Assembly (NCBI GenBank): GCA_017478485.1
Contig: JAFVDI010000020.1
Coordinates: 62,001 to 126,000, forward strand
DNA length: 64,000 nt
Origin: Clostridiales bacterium
GTDB lineage: Bacteria > Bacillota > Clostridia > Saccharofermentanales > Saccharofermentanaceae
Direction: 5' to 3'
Of the stretch, positions 53,298 through 62,109 are shown piece after piece. Below the pieces are notes generated by a model. The model worked only from the letters and a program-made list of their open reading frames with translations. It had not been told where the DNA came from and did no database searches. Numbering within the stretch: the stretch's first letter is position 1; every line of letters starts with the position of its first letter. Made by a program: the position numbers and the translations under genes.

Positions 53298-56200
53298 ATG
53301 CTTCAAATCAAAGATATCCGTAAGGAATACAAGACTGGAAATCTTGTACAGAAGGCGCTTGACGGCGTTTCGTTAAATCTGCGCGACAATGAATTCGTGG
53401 CGATCCTGGGACCTTCGGGCTCCGGCAAGACCACGCTCTTAAACATCATCGGCGGTCTGGACCGCTACGATTCCGGCGACGTTATAATCAACGGCGTTTC
53501 AACGAAGAAATACAGGGACAGGGACTGGGATGCTTACCGCAACCACACGATAGGCTTTGTTTTCCAGAGCTACAACCTGATCCCTCACCAGACGGTCCTC
53601 GCAAATGTCGAGCTCGCGCTCACCATCTCCGGCATCAGCGGCAAACAGAGGCGCGAAAAGGCTTTGGCAGCGCTCGATAAGGTTGGTCTCAGGGAACAGG
53701 CCCACAAGAAGCCGAACCAGATGTCAGGCGGCCAGATGCAGCGTGTTGCCATCGCAAGAGCGCTGGTAAATGACCCCGATATCCTCCTGGCTGACGAACC
53801 GACAGGAGCGCTCGATTCGGATACCAGCGTACAGGTCATGGACCTTCTTAAGGAAGTCGCCAAGGACAGGCTCGTCGTCATGGTCACCCACAACCCCGAG
53901 CTCGCAATGGAATACGCGACCAGGATCGTAAGGGTAAAAGACGGCAAGATCATCGATGACAGCGATCCTTTCAAGGTTGAGGAATCCGTCCTCAAAGCTC
54001 CGGTACACAGACGTCTCGGCAAGGCATCGATGAACTTTTTCACGGCGCTCGCGCTGAGCTTCAACAACCTTCTTACCAAGAAGACCAGGACCATTCTGGT
54101 TGCTTTTGCAGGCTCGATCGGCATCATCGGCATCGCGCTGATCATGTCTCTTTCCAACGGCGTCAACAAGTATATCGATGACACTGAGAAGAAGACGCTG
54201 TCTCAGTATCCGATCCAGATCGAAAAGTCGTCGATCTCGCTGATGCAGCTCATGATGGTCAGCACTGACACGTGGAAGCCGGGCGAACCCGGAACGGTCA
54301 CCGAGATCCCGAGCGTCAGTCAGATCCTTTCGACCGTAAAGACAAACGACCTCATTTCGCTCAAGGATCATTTCGACACTAAGGCGCCCGAGATCTATGA
54401 TCTGACGAACGGCATTGAGTATAAATATTCCCTGCAGCCGCAGATCTTCGATTTCGACGGCAAGACAGGCGATTTCAGGCAGGTCAACCCGAACGAGGAC
54501 TTCGCTTCCATGGGCATGCAGTCTTCGAGCATGTTTACGAGCGCCTATTCGATGAATGTCTTTTTCGAACTTCCGGAAAAAGACGATCTCTACATCAACC
54601 AGTACGACATAAAGTGCGGAAGGTGGCCCGAGAATTCCAGCGAGGCGGTCCTCGTCCTCAACCAGAACGGAGCCGTAAGCGATTACATCATCTATGTTTT
54701 CGGCCTCAGGGACAGAAAAGAACTCGACCGTATGATCACCGACTTTTCGAACGGCAAGAAGGTATCTGCCGATCAGGAGCGCTACACATGGCAGTACGAG
54801 GCGTTCATGGGCAAGAGCTTCAAGGTCGTTCCGGCTTTTGAATTCTACAAGTACGACAGTACCCACGAGATATATTCCGACATGAGAAAAGACAAGGACT
54901 TCATGAAGCCAGTCCTGAACAAAGCGCGTGAACTCAAGATCGTGGGCATCATGCAGCCCAAGGACGGCGAGGACATCCAGATGCTGAATTCCGGCATCTA
55001 TTACGGAAAGAACCTCGTTGAAGAGCTCAGGGCCATGTCCGAGGATGCCGCAGTCGTAAAGGCGCAACTCAAGGACCGCAATGTCAATGTCCTCACCGGA
55101 GTCAGGTTCGATGAGGAGAATGAGGACTTCGACATGGGCGACATGTTCTCGGTCGATGAGAATAAGATGAAGGATGCATTCAAGTTCGATGAGAACAAGC
55201 TCAAGATCGACAAGAAAAAGCTTGGAAATCTCGGCAACCTCGATTTCGCAAAAGAGCTTTCGAATGCAATGCCCAAGATGTCATCCAAGGACATGACCTC
55301 ACTTCTCAAGAACATAAAGCTTGAAGTGAACCAGGAAGAGCTCGGAAAGCTCATGACCAACGTAATGAACGGCTATCTTGCTTATGCCTCCAAGGATCCG
55401 AAAACGAATTACGCCAACATGCCCGAGGCTTTCAGGACCTACATGAATTCCGCGGAAGGCAAGGCGCTTATCCGCGAGCAGATCATGAAGATCATCAAAG
55501 ACAGCGTCGGCGATGTCTCGCAAAAGGCCGTCAAAAAGGCTGAAACGGCGATCATGGACGGTTTTGCCGAGTATGCCGCAAAGCACGGCTGGGATCTTTC
55601 GACCGGCAACATTACGCAGTACATGTCGCAGTATCTGAGCTCCGACGAGGGCAGGAAACTCGCGCAGAAGCAGTTTAATTCAGTAACTGACGAGATAATC
55701 GGAAACGTAAAGATCTCCGACAAGCAGATGTCTGCTTTCGTAAAGGCACTGGTAAACGGCTACCAGAAGTATGCCGAGTCACATGACGCTCCGGATCCGA
55801 AGCGCCTGGCGAAGTCATTTGCCGCATACGCCCAGAGCAAGGAAGGTTCCAAGCTCATCACCAACGGTGCCAGAAAAGCCGTAAATTCCGACGCGATAAT
55901 GAAGCAGGTTACCAAGAACGTCAACGCGTATTCTGCATCCATGGGCAAACAGATGGCCAAGGCCATGGAGAACATCTTTAAGAAGATCGCTGCCCAGATC
56001 GGAAAGAACATCACTTCCGCAATGAAGAGCACGTTCTCGAATCTCGGAGACGCTTTCCTTATTGATAAAGACGCGATGGCCGCTGCTTTCTCGATGAATA
56101 TGGACGAGTCCCAGCTCGAGTCTTTCATGGCTGAGATGATGGGCGGCAAAACGACTTCTGCCGAATCAAACCTCTCTTCATTCGGTTACCGCGCAGCCGA

Positions 56201-56789
56201 CGATCTCTCCTCGATAACGATCTACCCGAAGGATTTCGAGAGCAAGGACCAGATCGTCAAGATAATCGAGGATTACAACAAATCTGTCGAGAATCAGAAG
56301 AATGAAGACGATGAGGACATGTCGATCACTTATACCGACATCGTCGGCGCTCTCATGAAGTCAGTCACAAAGATCGTCAACACGATCTCTTATGTCCTCA
56401 TAGCTTTCGTTGCGATCTCGCTCGTGGTCTCATCCATCATGATCGGCGTCATCACATACATAAGCGTTCTCGAGCGCCGCAAGGAGATAGGCATCCTGCG
56501 TGCCATGGGCGCATCGAAGATGAATGTCGCACAGGTATTCAACGCGGAGACCGTCATCACCGGATTCCTTGCAGGAATCCTGGGCGTCGGCATTTCTCTG
56601 ATACTCCTGATACCCGGAAACTATCTGATCCATACGATCGGCGATACTGAAGCGGTCAATGCCGCTCTGCCCCCGCTGGCTGCCTTTGCGCTGATCTTCC
56701 TGAGCATCATCCTGACGCTCATCGGAGGACTCATACCCTCAAGGACGGCTTCCAAACAGGATCCTGTTACCGCTTTGAGAAGCGAATGA
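53298..56789 (+). CDS. MacB/FtsX-type ABC transporter, ATPase and permease in one chain with a giant external domain
   Basis: A 1163-residue protein. Residues 1-235 are a LolD/MacB ATPase: Walker A GPSGSGKTT (38-46), signature MSGGQMQ, Walker B ILLADEPTG. A membrane helix at about 268-288 is followed by an external domain of about 700 residues, then three C-terminal helices with the FtsX signature (ERRKEIGILRAMGASKMNV). Within the external part, three repeats of about 65 residues start near 691, 754 and 820 (NGYLAYA.., DGFAEYAAKHG.., NGYQKYAESHD..), each holding a S-x-EG-x-x-L core. Such transporters act as mechanical pumps or peptide resistance/sensing modules rather than classical pores. 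Monocistronic. Confidence 0.88.
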   Translation: MLQIKDIRKEYKTGNLVQKALDGVSLNLRDNEFVAILGPSGSGKTTLLNIIGGLDRYDSGDVIINGVSTKKYRDRDWDAYRNHTIGFVFQSYNLIPHQTVLANVELALTISGISGKQRREKALAALDKVGLREQAHKKPNQMSGGQMQRVAIARALVNDPDILLADEPTGALDSDTSVQVMDLLKEVAKDRLVVMVTHNPELAMEYATRIVRVKDGKIIDDSDPFKVEESVLKAPVHRRLGKASMNFFTALALSFNNLLTKKTRTILVAFAGSIGIIGIALIMSLSNGVNKYIDDTEKKTLSQYPIQIEKSSISLMQLMMVSTDTWKPGEPGTVTEIPSVSQILSTVKTNDLISLKDHFDTKAPEIYDLTNGIEYKYSLQPQIFDFDGKTGDFRQVNPNEDFASMGMQSSSMFTSAYSMNVFFELPEKDDLYINQYDIKCGRWPENSSEAVLVLNQNGAVSDYIIYVFGLRDRKELDRMITDFSNGKKVSADQERYTWQYEAFMGKSFKVVPAFEFYKYDSTHEIYSDMRKDKDFMKPVLNKARELKIVGIMQPKDGEDIQMLNSGIYYGKNLVEELRAMSEDAAVVKAQLKDRNVNVLTGVRFDEENEDFDMGDMFSVDENKMKDAFKFDENKLKIDKKKLGNLGNLDFAKELSNAMPKMSSKDMTSLLKNIKLEVNQEELGKLMTNVMNGYLAYASKDPKTNYANMPEAFRTYMNSAEGKALIREQIMKIIKDSVGDVSQKAVKKAETAIMDGFAEYAAKHGWDLSTGNITQYMSQYLSSDEGRKLAQKQFNSVTDEIIGNVKISDKQMSAFVKALVNGYQKYAESHDAPDPKRLAKSFAAYAQSKEGSKLITNGARKAVNSDAIMKQVTKNVNAYSASMGKQMAKAMENIFKKIAAQIGKNITSAMKSTFSNLGDAFLIDKDAMAAAFSMNMDESQLESFMAEMMGGKTTSAESNLSSFGYRAADDLSSITIYPKDFESKDQIVKIIEDYNKSVENQKNEDDEDMSITYTDIVGALMKSVTKIVNTISYVLIAFVAISLVVSSIMIGVITYISVLERRKEIGILRAMGASKMNVAQVFNAETVITGFLAGILGVGISLILLIPGNYLIHTIGDTEAVNAALPPLAAFALIFLSIILTLIGGLIPSRTASKQDPVTALRSE

Positions 56790-56796
56790 GTAATTT

Positions 56797-56855
56797 CTGT
56801 TCTCCCCGCTTAAGTCCTCCGCGCTTCGCTTGTGCGGAAGTCGCCCGGATAACAG
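56797..56855. terminator. imperfect long hairpin between convergent genes
   Basis: CTGTTCTCC...GGATAACAG arms with an inner TCCGC...GCGGA pair make an imperfect 59-base hairpin between the ABC gene and the diguanylate cyclase gene. There is no T-run, so terminator function is tentative. Confidence 0.4.
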
Positions 56856-56890
56856 ATACTACTCTCTAACAATGTTACATTCCGGAAAAA

Positions 56891-58575
56891 TTACAGTCCG
56901 TGGCCTTCTTTGAGCTCGTTCTTGCGCTCGTACATGCGGTCATCGGCCAGGCGCTCTGCGACAACGAGGCTTGCACCGCTTCCGCTTTCGTAGACTGCCA
57001 TGCCGCAGGCAATAAGAAGAGGGATCTCAGGCTTTTCGACCGTGTTGTATTCGTTTATGTATTTCTCGAAAAGCTTTAAAGCCTCGTCGTAGTTCTTTCA
57101 ACTTCGGGTCCCGTCATGATGGCCATGAATTCATCGCCGCCGGTTCTGAAGCACCATGTGCCCGGGAAGGTGGCAAATGTCGTCTTGATCGCTTCGGCTG
57201 CGGTCAGGATGCGCCTGTCGCCTTCGAGATGACCGTATTTGTCGTTGACTTTCTTGAGGTCGTTCACGTCAAACTGGACGATGATGCACCTGCCGGATTC
57301 GCCGTTCTGGAGGACCTCTTCGCATTCGTTGAAAGCCAGACGGTTTGAAAGCCCCGTAAGGCCGTCGACTCTTGCGAGTCTTGCCTGGATGTCCGATTCC
57401 ATGCTCTTGCGGTTTGTTTCGATGATGGAAGTCGTCTCATAGATGAGGAGAACGATGAAGAATACCGTGAGGCCGATCCTCGTTGCGGCAGCCGTATCGT
57501 CCACCCAGCCGGGCATGTAGTAGCGGACCATGTCGATGATGCCGGTCAGGAACAGTATGCCGAAACCGAACAGCATGTAGCGGTACCGGTTGTCGCGTTC
57601 CTTGTCGAGCTTGAGTTCCCTAATGTACATGAAGATGATGAATCCTACGCAGATGCCGATTATGGCATGTGAGAGGATGAGAAGGTGATGGAAATCGGTT
57701 ATGCCGAAGATCATGACAAAAAGACAGACGACAAAGTTGCCCGTTACGAGCCACAGGATTATCTTTACCAGATGCGAGTTAAGGTTCTCGGTCATGGCGG
57801 CGAAATAGATCATCGCAGGCGCGGGCAGGAGTACGAGGCAGAAATGTTCCATGACTCTTATCATCGCCGGATTTCCAGTCACAAGGAACATTATGTGCGT
57901 CCCCGAATGCGTATAAAGCGCGAGTATTATCGTCATCGTTCCGAGCGCGATCGTCTCGATCATCTTGAGCGGCCGCTTGTTCTGGAACATGCCGAGGCCT
58001 ACCAGCATCAGGCCTAGGAACAGTGCCGAGAAGCTTAAGATGAACTTCCAGAAATTTCTGTGCAGGATATTCTTGATATATGCAGTGCCTTCCTCCGCGT
58101 GGATGCCGCGGAATGAAGTCCATTCGCCCTTCAGAAGTGATTCGTATTCGATCGTGATCGTGCGGAAACCTTCAAATTCCGGGATGTTAACGACATGGAT
58201 GTATTCGCCGTAGTACTTTCCGTAGATCCTCAGAAGCTTCGGATGGAAGTCGTAGATGAGCTCTTCGTCCAGGTAGATCTTAAAAGTAAGATTATTTGTG
58301 GTGAAGCAGAGATCGGCGCCGTTGAAGGTCGTCCAGTCGATCTTTCTGTACATGGATATGGAGTTGACCGGATCGAAAACGGGTTTCTCGGGATCGGCCG
58401 CCTCATCCTGCCTTACATTGCCGCTGGCGCCTCCGTTGTAAAGCCAGTCAGAGGTCAGGGGGCGTTTGGGCGTGATAACGTTGCCGTCGGGAATGCTGAA
58501 CGCGAAGATCAGCCCCAGCATGACTGCGGCAATAAGGACTATAGCAAGATTGACATAAGCAAATGATTTATTCAT
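56891..58575 (-). pseudogene. membrane diguanylate cyclase (GGDEF) with a single-base frameshift near the 3' end
   Basis: The uninterrupted frame runs from 58575 (ATG, MNKSFAYV) to 57076 and holds an external N-terminal domain, about seven membrane helices (7TMR-DISM-like layout) and a GGDEF domain with intact TGGDEFMAIM. It then stops early with ERTTTRL. The next frame continues the domain exactly where expected: NYDEALKLFEKYINEYN ... LLIACGMAVY ... VVAERLADDRMYERKNELKE, stopping at 56891. The break is at the T-triplet 57096-57098 (GAAAG on the coding strand, where GAAAAG would restore EKNYDEAL). About 66 residues including the domain's last helix are lost if the shift is real. A sequencing or assembly error is equally possible. 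Confidence 0.82.
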
Positions 58576-58655
58576 CGGCAATCCGTCGGATCGATGATCG
58601 ATAGTTTCCCTTAATTACTCATATAGTATAACACGCGTCTGATCAACATTCACAG

Positions 58656-58683
58656 TTGACAAACAGGATTATTCCTATAAAAT
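58656..58683 (+). promoter_or_regulatory. promoter of the metal-binding lipoprotein gene
   Basis: TTGACA (58656-58661), 16-base spacer, TAAAAT (58678-58683). The -10 overlaps the palindrome at 58680-58702, so a bound repressor would block polymerase. Confidence 0.65.
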
Positions 58684-58702
58684 TGAAAACGATTTTCAAT
58701 TT
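58680..58702. promoter_or_regulatory. Fur/Zur-type operator
   Basis: AAATTGAAAA-CGA-TTTTCAATTT: two perfect 10-bp arms around a 3-base centre. The core TGAAAACGATTTTCA resembles Fur-superfamily boxes, and the downstream gene is a zinc/manganese-type binding protein, so Zur (or Fur/MntR-like) control is likely. Confidence 0.75.
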
Positions 58703-58718
58703 CGAGTGAGGAAAAGTC

Positions 58719-59678
58719 ATGTTCAGGAAGTTATTTGCTGCCGTTACCATTCTGGTCCTGATCGTATCAGCTGCCGGATGTTCGAAAACACAGCAGGCAT
58801 CATCCAAGGGTATCAGCGTGGTCTGTGCGACTGCGCCTCTTTACGACTGGACGAGAAAGATAACTGAAGGAACAGACGGCACGGACCTTTCGCTCATCAT
58901 CGGAAACGGCATGGATCTTCATTCGTTCCAGCCGTCCGCGAAGGACATTATCTCGATCAAGAATGCAGACGTGCTGGTCTATGTGGGCGGCGAGTCTGAC
59001 GGATGGATAAGGGATGCCCTCAAAGATCCGGCAAATAAGAACAGGCAGGTCGTCTGCCTGATGGACGTCCTCAAGGATGCGATAGTCGAGGAAGAGATCG
59101 TAGAAGGCATGCAGGGTGAAGAAGAGGACGGTCATGAAGAACATGAAGAAGGTCCCGAGTACGATGAACACGTCTGGATGTCATTAAGGCTTACAAGAAG
59201 ATCCTGCAAGGCCATTGAAGAAGCGCTCGAAAAGGTCTCATCTTCGAACGCCGCAAAATACAAGGCTAATCTTGATGCATACGATAAAAAGCTTTCAGAA
59301 CTCGACAGGCAGTACGAAGAGATGGTGAAGGGCGCAAGGCTCGATACCATGGTGGTCTGTGACAGGTATCCTTTCAGATATCTTGCAGAGGACTACAAGC
59401 TCAAATACAGCGCTGCATTTGTCGGATGCTCCGCGGAGACCGAAGCGTCTTTCGAGACGGTAAAGTTCTTGGCAGACAAGGTTAAAGCGCTCGATTCCAA
59501 AGCAGTCCTCATCATAGATAATTCTGACGGAAAGCTCGCAAAGACCGTTCTTGAAACAGCCGGAAAGAGCAGCGTTAAGGTCGAGGTACTTGACTCGATG
59601 CAGTCATGCGGAGCAGATCTTGACTATATCAGGACCATGACCGAAAACCTCGAAAAACTCAAAACGGCGCTTTCATAA
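58719..59678 (+). CDS. zinc/manganese ABC transporter substrate-binding lipoprotein (ZnuA/AdcA family)
   Basis: A 319-residue lipoprotein (VSAAGC, Cys21) of the cluster A-I metal-binding family: NGMDLHSFQPSAKDI supplies the first metal His, EYDEHVWMSLR the second, and CDRYPFRYLAEDY the third region. A flexible acidic and His-containing loop (EEEDGHEEHEEG) precedes the second ligand, as in zinc-specific ZnuA/AdcA. No ATPase or permease gene follows, so those must be elsewhere. Expression is probably controlled through the palindrome overlapping its promoter. GTGAGGA lies before the ATG. Confidence 0.88.
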   Translation: MFRKLFAAVTILVLIVSAAGCSKTQQASSKGISVVCATAPLYDWTRKITEGTDGTDLSLIIGNGMDLHSFQPSAKDIISIKNADVLVYVGGESDGWIRDALKDPANKNRQVVCLMDVLKDAIVEEEIVEGMQGEEEDGHEEHEEGPEYDEHVWMSLRLTRRSCKAIEEALEKVSSSNAAKYKANLDAYDKKLSELDRQYEEMVKGARLDTMVVCDRYPFRYLAEDYKLKYSAAFVGCSAETEASFETVKFLADKVKALDSKAVLIIDNSDGKLAKTVLETAGKSSVKVEVLDSMQSCGADLDYIRTMTENLEKLKTALS

Positions 59679-59741
59679 TCTTGTTTATCAAAGGCACCTC
59701 ACTTTATAATTGATGTAACAACAAATTTGAGGAGGCCTGAC

Positions 59742-60356
59742 ATGAACAATAAAGCAATGTATAACCTCACCTACGGACTCTTTATCCTTACGGCCAGAGA
59801 CGGCGAAAAGGATAACGGATGCATCGTCAACACCGTATGTCAGGTCACTACCGAACCTAACCGCATTACCGTCTGCGTAAACAAGAACAACTATACCCAT
59901 GACATGATCATGAAGACCGGCGTGTTCAACGTCTCGATGCTCACGGAGAAGTCTCAGTTTGAGACATATAAGAACTGGGGTTTCCAGAGCGGCAGGGAAA
60001 GAGACAAGACATGGGACATAATTTACAGACGCGCTGATAACGGCGTCATCTACATCACGCATGAGACCAACGCTTTCCTGTCTGCAAAGGTCGTCTCATC
60101 GACCGATCTCGGCACGCACACGCTGTTCCTGGCTGACGTTACCGACGGTGAAGTACTCTCTCAGGATCCTTCAGTCACCTATGCTTTCTATCAGAAGAAT
60201 ATCAAGGTGAATCAGAAGCCTTCTTCAGGAACTTCCGAGAAAAAGGGCTGGATCTGCACAGTCTGCGGATATATCTATGAAGGCGAAGAGCTTCCCGCTG
60301 ATTTCGTCTGCCCGTGGTGCAACCACGACGCATCATATTTCGAAAAGCGCGGATGA
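59742..60356 (+). CDS. flavin reductase-like protein with C-terminal rubredoxin domain
   Basis: A 204-residue protein; ATG at 59742 follows GAGGAGG by 6 bases and is preferred over a TTG at 59727. The N-terminal 150 residues are an FMN-binding split-barrel of the flavin reductase family (MYNLTYGLFILTARDGEKDN; NKNNYTHDMI; GVFNVSML). The C-terminal 40 residues are a rubredoxin with both Cys pairs (CTVCGYIYEGEE and CPWCNHD). Such fusions pass electrons between NAD(P)H-linked flavin and an acceptor such as oxygen- or peroxide-reducing enzymes in anaerobes. Confidence 0.9.
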   Translation: MNNKAMYNLTYGLFILTARDGEKDNGCIVNTVCQVTTEPNRITVCVNKNNYTHDMIMKTGVFNVSMLTEKSQFETYKNWGFQSGRERDKTWDIIYRRADNGVIYITHETNAFLSAKVVSSTDLGTHTLFLADVTDGEVLSQDPSVTYAFYQKNIKVNQKPSSGTSEKKGWICTVCGYIYEGEELPADFVCPWCNHDASYFEKRG

Positions 60357-60369
60357 CATAAAAACTGAT

Positions 60370-60918
60370 TTACAGTTCTTTAAGGATGACGGAGTAATTT
60401 CCGTCATCTTTCATTTCCATCACCATATAAGTCTTGGCTGACCCGCCCCTGGGCAGGGAAATGCTGCCGGGATTTAACACCCTGATGCCTGCGGAAGCAT
60501 ACGGGTCAAGTTCTTTATACCTTCTGTCTGTATCCTTTACAGCATCACCCCAGCTGTCGTAAGGTACATGCGTGTGCCCGAAAAGCGCGATGTCGCATTC
60601 GTTGGTCGCCGCCTCAATGCAAAGCCCCGTGAGGTCGTAATTCACGTATTCATTGTGACCGTGGCAGCAGTAGAATCTGTGCCCTTTGAGAGGGAAGACC
60701 GCAACGTCCCTTAAGTCGCCCTGAACCGCATTATATTTGTCGCAGTTGCCTCTGATAAAGATGCACGGAGTCTTTGGTGAACCGGCCCATAAAGAGACCT
60801 TGGACGGATCATCCTCGATGTCGCCCAGATGGATGAGCATGTCAGGCTTTTCGCGGGTCAACGCGATCTTAATGTTGGCGCTCATGCGGTGCGAATCACT
60901 TACGATAAGTATCTTCAT
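60370..60918 (-). CDS. YfcE/MJ0936-family metallophosphoesterase
   Basis: A 182-residue calcineurin-like phosphodiesterase with all metal motifs: SDSHRMSANI (DxH), HLGDIEDD (GD), RGNCDKYNA (GNCD), CCHGHNEY (GH) and FGHTHVPYD (GHTH). YfcE-type enzymes hydrolyse phosphodiesters in vitro; the natural substrate is unknown. Its start overlaps the FkbM gene stop by 4 bases (ATGA), so the two are coupled. Confidence 0.9.
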   Translation of the reverse strand: MKILIVSDSHRMSANIKIALTREKPDMLIHLGDIEDDPSKVSLWAGSPKTPCIFIRGNCDKYNAVQGDLRDVAVFPLKGHRFYCCHGHNEYVNYDLTGLCIEAATNECDIALFGHTHVPYDSWGDAVKDTDRRYKELDPYASAGIRVLNPGSISLPRGGSAKTYMVMEMKDDGNYSVILKEL

Positions 60919-61985
60919 AAGAAATAGTAATCAACATCCCAGCCCGGAATACAAGGGGTATGGCGCATATAGATCTTGTAATCGTTCCTTATCGAGAAGA
61001 CTTTTTCCGGTATCCCGAAAAGATCCGCGCTCTTGTGGTAGCACGCGATCTTCATCTGGGGCTTCCTGTCTGAGATCGTCTTTTTTGCGCCTTCCAGCGC
61101 TTCCAGCTCGCTGCCCTCGACATCGAACTTTATGAAGCCCGCAGTCTTACTGTCGTCAAAAGAATCGACGGTGACTTTTGTGATCTCATGTCCCGTGCCC
61201 GGTTTTGCGGCTCTTGTTCCGCGGCCTCTTGAACCGGTCATCATGGCGGTCCCGCAGGTGTCTGATATCAATGCGTTTACGCAGTTGACCGGAATTGAAA
61301 GACCTTCCGCGCATTCAGTGAGTTTTTTGAAAGAATGACGTTCGGGTTCTACAGCGGTTGCCGATGAGAAGACCGGGAACATTTTCGTGAAGCGCAGAAG
61401 CGTGTCGCCTCTGTATGCTCCGAGATCTATGAAAGAACAGTTCTTTTCGAACGGCCCCAGGATGCTGTCGGCTTCATCAGGCGTGACCTCGCATGAACGC
61501 AGATACTCAAGCCGGCCCGAAAGCTTATAGTTCACAATGGCTCTGAAACATCTGCGGGAAACATCGTCTGCAAGTCTTGAATATACATCTGCGAGGCGCG
61601 TTTCATTTGCCCTTACGAATTCCATGTCAAACACTTCGCCGCCGCAGACCGGAACATCGGGCGCGTAGAGTTCATAGTTTTCTTCTATTGAATAAACATA
61701 TGAAAGAACATCGGGGAGAGGCGAACCGAACGCGACGAGAACGATGAAATCCTGAACCCGTGCGCACACCTCTTCAAAAGATTCGACTTTAAAACCTCTG
61801 AAAACGCGGCCTTCCCTTACGAATCCCGGGCTCGCGAAAATGCCTGAGATAATGCTTCCCAGAGAACGCTTTTCGAGCTCGTCGATGATCTTATCGGCAC
61901 CGTCGCCGGTCCCGTAGATAACGAGAGGTCTTTTCTCTTCTTTAAGATAAGACCACAGATCTTTTGTGATTTCGCAGAATTCCAT
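60915..61985 (-). CDS. FkbM-family methyltransferase with an N-terminal Rossmann-like domain
   Basis: A 356-residue protein. Residues 1-110 hold a nucleotide-binding-like fold (PLVIYGTGDGADKIIDELE). Residues about 180-356 are an FkbM SAM-dependent methyltransferase: FIDLGAYRGDTLLRF (SAM-binding motif I), AVEPERHSFKKL (motif II) and GFIKFDVEGSELEALEGA. FkbM enzymes methylate hydroxyl groups, often on sugars of surface polysaccharides. It is first in a two-gene minus-strand unit with the phosphoesterase. Confidence 0.87.
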   Translation of the reverse strand: MEFCEITKDLWSYLKEEKRPLVIYGTGDGADKIIDELEKRSLGSIISGIFASPGFVREGRVFRGFKVESFEEVCARVQDFIVLVAFGSPLPDVLSYVYSIEENYELYAPDVPVCGGEVFDMEFVRANETRLADVYSRLADDVSRRCFRAIVNYKLSGRLEYLRSCEVTPDEADSILGPFEKNCSFIDLGAYRGDTLLRFTKMFPVFSSATAVEPERHSFKKLTECAEGLSIPVNCVNALISDTCGTAMMTGSRGRGTRAAKPGTGHEITKVTVDSFDDSKTAGFIKFDVEGSELEALEGAKKTISDRKPQMKIACYHKSADLFGIPEKVFSIRNDYKIYMRHTPCIPGWDVDYYFL

Positions 61986-62046
61986 TGCATGAAATATACC
62001 ACATATAAAGGCTCATTAGAGTTTTTGAAAAATATTTGAGACCGGG

Positions 62047-62074
62047 TGCAACATTTTGCAAAACTGTTCTGTAT
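62047..62074 (+). promoter_or_regulatory. ECF-type promoter of the DUF4349 lipoprotein gene
   Basis: TGCAAC (62047-62052), 16 bases, CTGTAT (62069-62074), 35 bases before the ATG; identical in hexamers and spacing to the promoters at 40114 and 42739. Confidence 0.8.
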
Positions 62075-62109
62075 ATAGTGTGAAAGCCAATCAAACGGAG
62101 GAATTATAT

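Noticed and set aside
53724..55067. Minus-strand open frame of about 447 codons inside the ABC transporter gene
   Set aside because: Antisense shadow of a well-supported gene; composition is Asp/Val/Leu-rich as expected for the reverse frame.
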